This document shows, one piece after another, positions 40,956 to 48,971 of a DNA stretch of 64,000 nt (within the stretch, counting starts at the first letter, position 1; every line of letters begins with the position of its first letter). A program made the position numbers and the translations under genes. This DNA is from a virus. The stretch lies in IMG/VR virus record IMGVR_UViG_3300021068_000001, positions 1-64,000 of that record; one strand, 5' to 3'. A model generated the notes under the pieces. That model saw nothing but the letters and a program-made list of their open reading frames with translations, ran no database searches and was not told the origin of the DNA.

Positions 40956-42582
40956 TAGTATAGACGTTTATAGGTTCTTCTTTACCTTTTACTTTAATCT
41001 CATCAATATATTTAAAATTAAATCTTTCAAATAAAGGTTCTCTAGTATTTTCAGATATAACAATATCTTGTCCTAAAGTTTTACTTGAACTTTCCAATCT
41101 ACTTGCTAAATTAACAGCGTCTCCTATTACTGAATAATCAAACCTTTGTTCAGACCCCATATTACCTACAAGACATTGACCAGTATTGATACCTATACCT
41201 ATGTTTAAAGGTGGATCAAACTCTTTAGTTTTATTCATTAATGCTAGTTTTTGTTTCATCTCTTTAGCAGATTTAACTGCCATCTCTCTATGATTTTTAC
41301 AATCTAATGGTGCGTTCCAAAATGCCATAATACAATCACCCATATACTTGTCTATTGTCCCTTCATTTTTTAATATAATATTTGTCATTGCAGTTAGAAA
41401 CTTATTAACATAACGAGTAAGTTGTTCAGGATTATCTTTAAACCTTTCCGATATAGGAGTAAAACCTCTAATATCTGAAAATAAAAATGTTAATTCTTTT
41501 CTTTCCCCACCTAGTTTTAATAGAGAAGGATCTTTTTGTAATTTTTTAACCATACCAGGTGCAAGGTAATGCTCAAATTGTTTTTTGATTTGTAGTTTTA
41601 ATCTATTCTCTCTAGCAAAATTATTATAGATTAAATGAGACCATATAATACTTCCTATAATCATAGGAGTTATCCAATCAACCATTATCATATGTTGAGT
41701 CCATAGATAACCACTTGCAAGTGCTATATCAAAATAGAAACCTACTAAACATAATGCAGACCATAGTAATCCTAATCTAGGCATTATAATCAAAAGGAAT
41801 AATAAAGCAATTATAGTTATTCCTATTTCACTTATATACAACCAATTAGGTCTTGTAATAAACTTACCAGACAATAAAGTTTCTGTTGACAATGCCATTA
41901 TTTCGTGTGTGTTTTTTAAACCGTTTGGAGTAAGAACGAAAGTAGAACCTTTAAAGGTTGTTCCAATAAAAACTATTTTACCCTTCATAGATGACCAATC
42001 TTTATCAGTATAATCTATTCTAGGTATCTGGTGTCTGAAATCAATCCAAATATCGTCTTGGTTAGGTATTGGAAATTTAATGACTTTCAGTATAACACTT
42101 GGGACGGATTTGTCAAGCGGTAATTTTCTAATAGTACCATCAATATCAATAGGCACTTCTACATTTCCTACAGCAAGTGCTTTTCTCTCTATACTTTTTA
42201 GGTTTTTTGCTTGACTTGTTTCAGTTAATATGATAGGGTACTTGGTAATCATCTTCAAAAACATTTCATCACCACCTAATCTATCTTTATGTACAAAGAC
42301 TACATTTAAGAAGACTAGAGCTGCACCATTTTTATATGCGTTGATTATAGTACGACCTAATAAATCTCTTTTCCAAGGCCATTGACCAGATTTAACTAAA
42401 GCTTCATCCGAAATATCCAGGAGTACTAGACTTTTGGATTCGTAGTTATTCCCAAAATTTTGATAATTATCTAAAGCAGAAAGTCTTGTTTTTTGTATCA
42501 ATACAGGATTAGAAATATAGATTATAATCAATATTAAAGCAATCATCCATACAGACCATTTATTAGTTAGCAGTTTTATCAT
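40945..42582 (-). CDS. CHASE2-domain class III adenylate cyclase
   Basis: This 545-residue protein is the only minus-strand gene in the window. An N-terminal span (WMIALILIIIYISNPVLI) is followed by a periplasmic CHASE2 sensor (LVLLDISDEALVKSGQWPWKRDLLGR). Three further spans (about residues 245-325) and a cytosolic class III cyclase follow. The catalytic domain has FSDIRGFT (metal Asp, about 369), KYMGDCIMAFWNAP (second metal Asp; K for adenine) and DYSVIGDAVNLASRLE (D, N and R), so all key residues for ATP-to-cAMP conversion appear present. Its start is 58 bases from the divergent curli operon. Likely acquired from a bacterium; the signal sensed is unknown. Confidence 0.9.
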   Translation of the reverse strand: MIKLLTNKWSVWMIALILIIIYISNPVLIQKTRLSALDNYQNFGNNYESKSLVLLDISDEALVKSGQWPWKRDLLGRTIINAYKNGAALVFLNVVFVHKDRLGGDEMFLKMITKYPIILTETSQAKNLKSIERKALAVGNVEVPIDIDGTIRKLPLDKSVPSVILKVIKFPIPNQDDIWIDFRHQIPRIDYTDKDWSSMKGKIVFIGTTFKGSTFVLTPNGLKNTHEIMALSTETLLSGKFITRPNWLYISEIGITIIALLFLLIIMPRLGLLWSALCLVGFYFDIALASGYLWTQHMIMVDWITPMIIGSIIWSHLIYNNFARENRLKLQIKKQFEHYLAPGMVKKLQKDPSLLKLGGERKELTFLFSDIRGFTPISERFKDNPEQLTRYVNKFLTAMTNIILKNEGTIDKYMGDCIMAFWNAPLDCKNHREMAVKSAKEMKQKLALMNKTKEFDPPLNIGIGINTGQCLVGNMGSEQRFDYSVIGDAVNLASRLESSSKTLGQDIVISENTREPLFERFNFKYIDEIKVKGKEEPINVYTIKF

Positions 42583-42610
42583 ATTATCTATTTATTTAGC
42601 CAACTTATCA

Positions 42611-42618
42611 TATAAATA
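42611..42618 (+). promoter_or_regulatory. T4-type late promoter of the curli operon
   Basis: An exact TATAAATA lies 22 bases before ATG 42641. The leader contains a GGGGAG ribosome site. It sits in the 58-base divergent gap with the cyclase gene. Confidence 0.7.
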
Positions 42619-42640
42619 ATAGTATCATAAGGGGAGAAAT

Positions 42641-43105
42641 ATGAGAATTATACTAACAATTTTAGTGTGGTTTTCTATGTTTTCTATGACGAATGCTAGT
42701 GAATTAGGATTTAAATTTGATAGTCCATCGTTTTCTGGTCAAGGAAAGTCATCACATTATTTAACAATTGAAAATATAGAGAAAACAAGAAAAGACGCAA
42801 TTAAGGCTGCGAATAAAGCAGCAGCAGATAAAGTAATAGCAGACGCCAAGGCAACAGCCATAGCAAAATTCAAAGCAAATGTAGAGGCAAGATTCTATAC
42901 AGCACTTGCTAAACAGCTTACAGATAATGTTTTCGGTACAGATGGTCTACAACAAGACTCTGGTACATTTACATCACCAATTGGTGGTGAAGTAGTTACT
43001 TGGGCAACAACAACTACAGGTAATAATGATACTGTAACCGTAACTGTTACAGAATCAGATGGTACCGTAACAACATTTACAATGCCTAAAGAGGACAATT
43101 CATAA
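42641..43105 (+). CDS. csgF: Curli assembly factor CsgF-like
   Basis: A signal peptide (IILTILVWFSMFSMTNA) precedes the mature start SELGFKFDSPSFSGQGKSSHYL. This matches the CsgF pattern of F-x-F-x-x-P-x-F-x-G near the mature N-terminus, the part that plugs the CsgG pore. An Ala/Lys helix and a Thr-rich C-terminus follow. In bacteria CsgF couples curlin nucleation to CsgG. It overlaps csgG by 1 base. Confidence 0.82.
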   Translation: MRIILTILVWFSMFSMTNASELGFKFDSPSFSGQGKSSHYLTIENIEKTRKDAIKAANKAAADKVIADAKATAIAKFKANVEARFYTALAKQLTDNVFGTDGLQQDSGTFTSPIGGEVVTWATTTTGNNDTVTVTVTESDGTVTTFTMPKEDNS

Positions 43106-44142
43106 TGTTAAGAGCAATAGGAATATTTTTATTAACATTGTTGTTAGTTAGTTGTGCTGGAAGACCTGATTTTGATGTACGAACCCAACCTGTACAATAT
43201 AAAGATTTAACTGAAATCAAATCACCAAAAGGCGATCCAATAGTGATTGCAGTTTATGATTTCCTAGATATGACAGGACAAAAGAAACCAGGTGGTAACT
43301 TTGCCTCAATGAGTACAGCGGTTACTCAAGGATCATATCAGTTATTAATTAAAGCATTACAGGATGCAGGTGATGGTAATTGGTTTAAAGTAGTAGAAAG
43401 AACAAGTCTCCCAAGTCTATTACAAGAAAGAAAACTAATTAGGTCTACAAGACAACAAGTTAATGGAGAAGGTGCAGAACCTTTACCACCATTATTATTT
43501 GCAGGTGCATATATCACAGGTGGTATAGTAGGTTACGATTCAGATATTAAATCTGGTGGTGTTGGTGCTAGAATTTTAGGCATACAAGCACATAAACAAT
43601 GGCGACAAGATGTAGTTACTGTTATATTAAGACTAGTTAATGTACAAACTGGTGAAGTAGTTGTATCAATTACTGTTGAGAAAACTATAATTTCAGGTGA
43701 AACTGGTGGCGATATATTTAAATATTTAGATACTGATACAATGTTATTAGAAGTTGAAGCTGGTGTTGCTAGAAATGAACCTGTTACTTATGCAGTAAGA
43801 AAAGCAATTGAAAAAGGTGTAGTAGAATTAATTAATGAAGGTGCTAAAAAAGATTTATGGGAATTTGATATACCAGTTGTAGAAATTACTGAAAAAAAAG
43901 TAATAGATTATACAAATAATACTGAAATAGGTGTACACGTTGATATGGGAGTGGTAAAAGAGGAAAAGACTTACGAAGAATACCTTGAAGAAAAGAAATT
44001 AAAAGAAGAAAACGAAGTAGCAGACGAGAAATTAAAAACAGAAGCTGCTGAAGAAGAATGGAACCAAATAGATACAGACGAGGAGGAGCAAGATGAAAAA
44101 ACTGATAATGATTCTAGTGACTCTGGTAACCCTAACCAGTAA
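43105..44142 (+). CDS. csgG: Curli secretion pore CsgG-like lipoprotein
   Basis: The lipoprotein signal ends L-V-S-C (C17). The 345-residue protein has CsgG features: IVIAVYDFLDMTGQKK, WFKVVERTSLPSLLQERKLIR, LLFAGAYITGGIVGYDSD, and QDVVTVILRLVNVQTGEVV (transmembrane hairpin region). An acidic tail of about 60 residues (EEEWNQIDTDEEEQDEK) exceeds the bacterial protein. CsgG forms a nonameric outer-membrane channel. The curlin-like gene starts inside its 3' end. Confidence 0.9.
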   Translation: MLRAIGIFLLTLLLVSCAGRPDFDVRTQPVQYKDLTEIKSPKGDPIVIAVYDFLDMTGQKKPGGNFASMSTAVTQGSYQLLIKALQDAGDGNWFKVVERTSLPSLLQERKLIRSTRQQVNGEGAEPLPPLLFAGAYITGGIVGYDSDIKSGGVGARILGIQAHKQWRQDVVTVILRLVNVQTGEVVVSITVEKTIISGETGGDIFKYLDTDTMLLEVEAGVARNEPVTYAVRKAIEKGVVELINEGAKKDLWEFDIPVVEITEKKVIDYTNNTEIGVHVDMGVVKEEKTYEEYLEEKKLKEENEVADEKLKTEAAEEEWNQIDTDEEEQDEKTDNDSSDSGNPNQ

Positions 44143-45187
44143 TTGCTGGGCAGGTAATTCAGTTTGGATTCAGCAAGATAACCAAAACAGCAACAACTCT
44201 ATCTTTATAAAACAAGATGGTACAGGCAACACGGTTGGTTATAGCACATCATATCCATTTAAAATAGATGGAGAGAACATCACCATCATCATTAAACAAA
44301 TAGGCGACAATAATAAAACTGATTGGTCAAATCATAACTCTTTTAAAGGTGATGATATGACTTTTGATTATACAGCAACTGGTGATTCTAATACATTGAG
44401 ACCAGATATTGATGATACAGGTGCTGATGGTCATTATTATGACATAGATATTACAGGTGATTCAAACAATGTAGATTTTGATACTTGGACGGCCGATGAT
44501 GTACAGAAAACTAATGTTGATTTAGATATTACAGGTGACTCAAATGTTTTTTGGGTGCGTAGTAGAGGTGATGGTCATTTCTGGTATGTTCTTATGTCTG
44601 GCGACTCAAATAATGTACAAATTTATACCACAGCAGATTCAGTAGGATTTAATACAAACTCCAATAAGGCTATTGGTCCACAAACAACATCACACGGACA
44701 ATTTGCAGATAGTTCAGGTAGTGAAGGCGCAAGTGCCGACATTTATATTATTGGTAATTCCAATACACTACACACTTCATCATACGGTACAGGCAATTAT
44801 CAACTACACGATATTATAGGTAATGATAATCTTTTAGATATTCATTCTAGTTATACTAGTGCCGATAGCGACCCATATGGAGATACAATGACGATATTAG
44901 GTGATAGCAATTGGTTAAGAACAATAATAAATGGTGATGATAACACAATAAGATTACATATGGCAGGTGGAAATAATACTGCTAGAATTTTCCTTTATAC
45001 AGATGATTCAGTAATAAACTTTGCTCAAGTGGGTGGTGGTAATACTGGTAAGGTAACTATCACAGGTGATTCAATTTACGATTACACATTAAACTTTTCA
45101 CAAGACGGTTCAGATAATTGTACATACTCATATAATAGAAATAATCAAACAGCAGACGTAACTGCTACAGTATCAAACGGTTGTTAA
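44093..45187 (+). CDS. Curlin-repeat (CsgA/B-like) secreted protein
   Basis: A signal peptide (MKKLIMILVTLVTLTSNCWA) precedes about 340 residues rich in G-D-S-N-x-x repeats. WIQQDNQNSNNSIFIKQDGTGN at the start fits the curlin repeat (S-x-N-x-x-x-x-x-Q-x-G-x-x-N), and TGDSNxx units recur through the protein. It is longer and more Asp-rich than CsgA (about 130 mature residues). A beta-solenoid or amyloid fibre exported through CsgG is inferred. It overlaps csgG by 50 bases. Confidence 0.75.
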   Translation: MKKLIMILVTLVTLTSNCWAGNSVWIQQDNQNSNNSIFIKQDGTGNTVGYSTSYPFKIDGENITIIIKQIGDNNKTDWSNHNSFKGDDMTFDYTATGDSNTLRPDIDDTGADGHYYDIDITGDSNNVDFDTWTADDVQKTNVDLDITGDSNVFWVRSRGDGHFWYVLMSGDSNNVQIYTTADSVGFNTNSNKAIGPQTTSHGQFADSSGSEGASADIYIIGNSNTLHTSSYGTGNYQLHDIIGNDNLLDIHSSYTSADSDPYGDTMTILGDSNWLRTIINGDDNTIRLHMAGGNNTARIFLYTDDSVINFAQVGGGNTGKVTITGDSIYDYTLNFSQDGSDNCTYSYNRNNQTADVTATVSNGC

Positions 45188-45188
45188 A

Positions 45189-47345
45189 ATGAAGAAGTTA
45201 TTTTTATTAGTATCAATCTTGGTACTTTTATGTACTAGTCTTTCCTCAGCACAAATAACAGGACCTAAAGTAGGTACTGTATCAGGCCAAATGGGTACTA
45301 CTTGGAATGAGCGTGATGGTCAAACTGAAAATACAGCAATGGGTTATGAGTTGCAGATGAACGACTTTCTCCAAACTGGAGAAGATGGTGGTATGATTTT
45401 ATCTTACGTTGATGATACTAAATTTACAATGGGACCAAATACAGAATTAGTTATTGATGAATTTGCTTTTGATACTTCTTCTGTACCAATTGAAATTGCA
45501 ATGAACATATCAGTTAATGTAGGTTCATTTACATATGAATCAGGTCAAGTATCCAATTTAGGTGGTGAAGTTAATATCAATGCTGGATTCGCTACAGTTA
45601 CAGTACAAGGTACTGCCTTTTCAGGAACAGTTGACACTAGTGGTGAGGTTACAATTACCTTACTACCAGATAGTGATGGTGATATAGGGTCTGTAACGGT
45701 CTCTAATGACGCAGGTTCTCAAACCATAACTAACGCATACAATTCAGTAACAGTTGTGTCAAACGACCTGACACCAACTCCTCCAAAGATAGAAACTAAT
45801 AAATCAGACATTATTGAGTTAGAAGAATTTGAAGAAGATATAAAAGATGAATCAACAAAAACTTTTGGTGATGTAGATAAAAAATCTGAATTGTCTAAAG
45901 ACGAACAAGAAGCTCAGGAAATGGAAGAGGCGATAATAAATGAAGAGGCAAGTATTGTAGAAAATAGTGATACAATTGTTGCTACAGATTTATCTGCTAG
46001 TGAAGCAGATACAATGATTGAAACAAAATCAGTAGAAGAAAATACTTTAGTTGAAGTAGATGAAGTTGATACATCTTACTATGATGAATGGGAAGATGAT
46101 TTAAAAGATTGGGGTTATATAGATGAAGACAACCAGATTTCAGTTTGGGATGCCGAAGGTGAAAAAACTATGGATTGGGATGACGCAAAGAAAATGTATG
46201 CTGAAATGGACCAAGCATACTTTGACGCTATTGGTTGTTCAGATTGTACCTGGGATACTATTGATTGGGATACTATTGATTGGGACGCTGTAGATTGGGA
46301 CGAATATTCGGACAAATATAATGAACTATTAGAAGACTATGGTTTAACTTCTTGGAATGTTGATGTAGATGAACAAGATGTTGTTGAAGATACAAAAGAT
46401 GAAACAGAAGCAACTGTTGTTGAAGGATATACTTGGGAAGATTTTGCTTTAGATGATGACTATTATAATAATAATGAATACAAAAACGCAGGTGGTCCTC
46501 CGACATTAACAGTACAAAACTATTGTGAGTACAATGGCTATGATGATTACTGGTGTAACCAAGATTATGTTGATTATCTAAATGACTGGTACAAAGATGA
46601 TTGGACTTTAAAAGTAACCAATGATAGTTGGACTAAAGAATCTAAAAAGATATTTGGTAAACTATATGGTTGGTGTGGAAGTTGGCCAAACTATAAAATG
46701 TGTGATGACCAGCCTAAACCTTGGAAGATGAAAGACTTAAAGAAGACTTATATAACTAATTGGAGTTGGGACGATTGGGACATATATTGGGACGCATTAT
46801 ACGATTGGTGGTGGACAGGTTACGATTATAATAATGAAGATGATGAGAGTAATTGGGAAGATGAATATTCTTATGAAGATGACTATGATATAGACGCAGA
46901 ATTGGAAATATTATTAGCAAGTTATGATGAGGAAGATTGTTTAAATTATGGATACTATTGGGACAATGCAAATCAATCCTGTGGTACAGAATGGGTTGAC
47001 AATAGTGGTTCAGAAACACAGGTAACTGCTAGTGGTGAAACTTTAAATTATACTACTGGAGATGTAACTCAAACTTTAACTACAACAAGTGGTGGTGTGT
47101 CAACAAGTACCACTTCAACAGGAAGAGTTTCAACGTTAGATAACGACTTTAACGCAACAGCTTCAACCTCTGGTGATTACACAATCATAAATAGATATAA
47201 CGACAATCATAGGGCTTATATTAAGGTTGAAACTTCCAAGACAGCTGATATTCAAATTTTACAAGATTCAGAAGCACAGAATATAGATGTTGGCGATATT
47301 ATACCTCCTGGATACCCATACATAACAATAATACAGACGGACTAA
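45189..47345 (+). CDS. FecR-domain exported protein with Trp/Asp/Tyr-rich region
   Basis: A signal peptide (FLLVSILVLLCTSLSSAQ) precedes a FecR-like domain (about residues 35-190: GTVSGQMGTTWNERDG, LQTGEDGGMILSYVDDTKFTMGPNTELVIDEF). Residues about 215-295 are acidic. Residues about 295-600 are remarkably rich in W, D, Y and E, with repeated D-W-D units (DWDTIDWDTIDWDAVDWD). A Ser/Thr-rich beta C-terminus follows. It is the last gene of the curli block. I infer an extracellular partner or an adhesive matrix protein. Confidence 0.68.
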   Translation: MKKLFLLVSILVLLCTSLSSAQITGPKVGTVSGQMGTTWNERDGQTENTAMGYELQMNDFLQTGEDGGMILSYVDDTKFTMGPNTELVIDEFAFDTSSVPIEIAMNISVNVGSFTYESGQVSNLGGEVNINAGFATVTVQGTAFSGTVDTSGEVTITLLPDSDGDIGSVTVSNDAGSQTITNAYNSVTVVSNDLTPTPPKIETNKSDIIELEEFEEDIKDESTKTFGDVDKKSELSKDEQEAQEMEEAIINEEASIVENSDTIVATDLSASEADTMIETKSVEENTLVEVDEVDTSYYDEWEDDLKDWGYIDEDNQISVWDAEGEKTMDWDDAKKMYAEMDQAYFDAIGCSDCTWDTIDWDTIDWDAVDWDEYSDKYNELLEDYGLTSWNVDVDEQDVVEDTKDETEATVVEGYTWEDFALDDDYYNNNEYKNAGGPPTLTVQNYCEYNGYDDYWCNQDYVDYLNDWYKDDWTLKVTNDSWTKESKKIFGKLYGWCGSWPNYKMCDDQPKPWKMKDLKKTYITNWSWDDWDIYWDALYDWWWTGYDYNNEDDESNWEDEYSYEDDYDIDAELEILLASYDEEDCLNYGYYWDNANQSCGTEWVDNSGSETQVTASGETLNYTTGDVTQTLTTTSGGVSTSTTSTGRVSTLDNDFNATASTSGDYTIINRYNDNHRAYIKVETSKTADIQILQDSEAQNIDVGDIIPPGYPYITIIQTD

Positions 47346-47347
47346 CT

Positions 47348-47440
47348 ATGGACTACGGAACTATAAATTTATTAATAATATTCGGTTTATTAATTTGGAT
47401 GAATTGGTCTATTAACAAATGGATAGATAGGAATTTTTAA
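47348..47440 (+). CDS. Small membrane peptide, 30 aa
   Basis: A short frame with one hydrophobic span (INLLIIFGLLIWMNWSI) fits exactly between two genes: its TAA is directly followed by the next ATG. The function is unknown. Confidence 0.45.
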   Translation: MDYGTINLLIIFGLLIWMNWSINKWIDRNF

Positions 47441-47899
47441 ATGGCGGATAGTGATATTCAAAAATTAAACACACAATTACAAGTCTTAAAAAATGAAGTA
47501 GGACAAGTATCAACTGTTAACTCAAAACTTGATCAGGCAATAGATAAACTAACAGATATTTCTGCTAGTATTAAATCTATGTTGGCTGTACACGAAGAAA
47601 AATTAGCAAAGCAAGAAGAAATAGATAAAGCGATATTCAATTTATTAGAAAATCGTAGAGTTGAAAGTGACAATAAATTTGAAGATATACACGGCAGATT
47701 GAATAAGTCTGTTGATAATTTAAGACAAGAAGTTGAACTATCAGAAAAGCGTTTAATGTGTGAAATTAAGACTTTAGCGTCAAATTTAGACGGTAGGATC
47801 GGCGTGTTTGAGAAATATAGATATATCATCATAGGTGCCTCAATCATCATAGGACTGTCTATGCCATCTATATTAAGTGTCTTAAAGATAGTAGGGTAA
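47441..47899 (+). CDS. Coiled-coil protein with C-terminal membrane anchor, 152 aa
   Basis: Long helices with heptads (KLNTQLQVLKNEVGQVSTV, LDQAIDKLTDISASIKSML) are followed by a C-terminal span (YIIIGASIIIGLSMPSILSVL). It resembles conserved tail-anchored proteins of marine T4-like phages. The function is unknown. Confidence 0.55.
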   Translation: MADSDIQKLNTQLQVLKNEVGQVSTVNSKLDQAIDKLTDISASIKSMLAVHEEKLAKQEEIDKAIFNLLENRRVESDNKFEDIHGRLNKSVDNLRQEVELSEKRLMCEIKTLASNLDGRIGVFEKYRYIIIGASIIIGLSMPSILSVLKIVG

Positions 47900-47904
47900 A
47901 CTGC

Positions 47905-47933
47905 TTGACTTTTTCACATATATAGTATATACT
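47905..47933 (+). promoter_or_regulatory. Early promoter of primase, leaderless type
   Basis: TTGACT (47905-47910) and TATACT (47928-47933) have a 17-base spacer. The primase ATG at 47941 lies 7 bases after the -10 box, at the predicted start of transcription. No ribosome site is visible. Confidence 0.7.
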
Positions 47934-47940
47934 TTTTGTT

Positions 47941-48963
47941 ATGAGTGGTTACATTGATTTAAATTATATATCTAAAATACAGCCGAGATTACAACAGTTT
48001 AAAAAGAAAAGAGATTATCTTTTCAATTTTAGATGTCCAGTTTGCGGAGATTCTAAAAAATCTAAAACAAAAGCAAGAGCATATCTTTATAGAGTTAAAA
48101 ATGATATGTTTTTTAAATGTCATAATTGTAGTGCTTCACACAATTTGGCTAATCTTATAAAATTAGTTGACAGACCTCTATATGATGAATATATTTTAGA
48201 AAGATATAAGGGTAGTAAACCTACCAATGAACAAAGTCTATTTGATAAATTCAAAACAGACACAAAAGCAAAATTAAAATCTACACCCCTACAAGGCCTT
48301 ACAGCCTTTAGTACTTTGGAGGATACACATCCTGCAAAAAAATATTTGCTAAAAAGAAAAATACCAAAGGATTACTTTGATAGATTATATTATTGCGACA
48401 AGTTTCAAGCCTTTGTAAATAAGGTGCGTCCAGGGACTTTCACCTCCCTAAATACACTTACAAGATACGAACATCCGAGATTGATTATACCATTTTATGA
48501 TGTTGACAATGAAGTCTTTGCTTTGCAAGGACGATCATTTGGGAAAGAACAGCCAAAATATCTAACAATTAAACTACAGGAAAACAAACAAAAAATATTT
48601 GGACTTGAACGAGTAAATCTTCATAATACTTTATACATAGTTGAAGGTCCGTTAGATAGTTTATTTTTAGATAATTGTCTTGCTGCTGGTGGGGCTGACT
48701 TACAACTACCTGTTGAAAAAAAGGATGTTGTTTTTATATTTGATAATGAGCCGAGAAATAAAGAGATAATAGATAGAATGTATAAAATGATTGATAAGAC
48801 TTATATGATAGTAATATGGCCAGAAGGTACAAAGGAAAAAGATATTAACGAAATGATAGTGAACGGCAAGACAAAAGAAGAAATACAAAATATTATATCA
48901 GATAATACCTATTCAGGTTTATCAGCAATCACACAACTAAATTCATACAAACGCATAAGTTAA
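47941..48963 (+). CDS. 61: DNA primase gp61
   Basis: This 340-residue protein has an N-terminal zinc-binding pair CPVC (C32, C35) and CHNC (C60, C63), then a Toprim-like domain with TLYIVEGPLDSLFLDN and VVFIFDNEPRNKEI. It works with gp41 to make RNA primers. The predicted leaderless mRNA starts at its ATG. Confidence 0.92.
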   Translation: MSGYIDLNYISKIQPRLQQFKKKRDYLFNFRCPVCGDSKKSKTKARAYLYRVKNDMFFKCHNCSASHNLANLIKLVDRPLYDEYILERYKGSKPTNEQSLFDKFKTDTKAKLKSTPLQGLTAFSTLEDTHPAKKYLLKRKIPKDYFDRLYYCDKFQAFVNKVRPGTFTSLNTLTRYEHPRLIIPFYDVDNEVFALQGRSFGKEQPKYLTIKLQENKQKIFGLERVNLHNTLYIVEGPLDSLFLDNCLAAGGADLQLPVEKKDVVFIFDNEPRNKEIIDRMYKMIDKTYMIVIWPEGTKEKDINEMIVNGKTKEEIQNIISDNTYSGLSAITQLNSYKRIS

Positions 48964-48971
48964 GGAGTAAT

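Noticed and set aside
46115-47019. Several minus-strand frames opposite the FecR-domain gene
   Set aside because: They mirror the repetitive W/D/Y-rich coding sequence on the plus strand, are rich in H, L and S in the way such shadows are, and have no ribosome sites.
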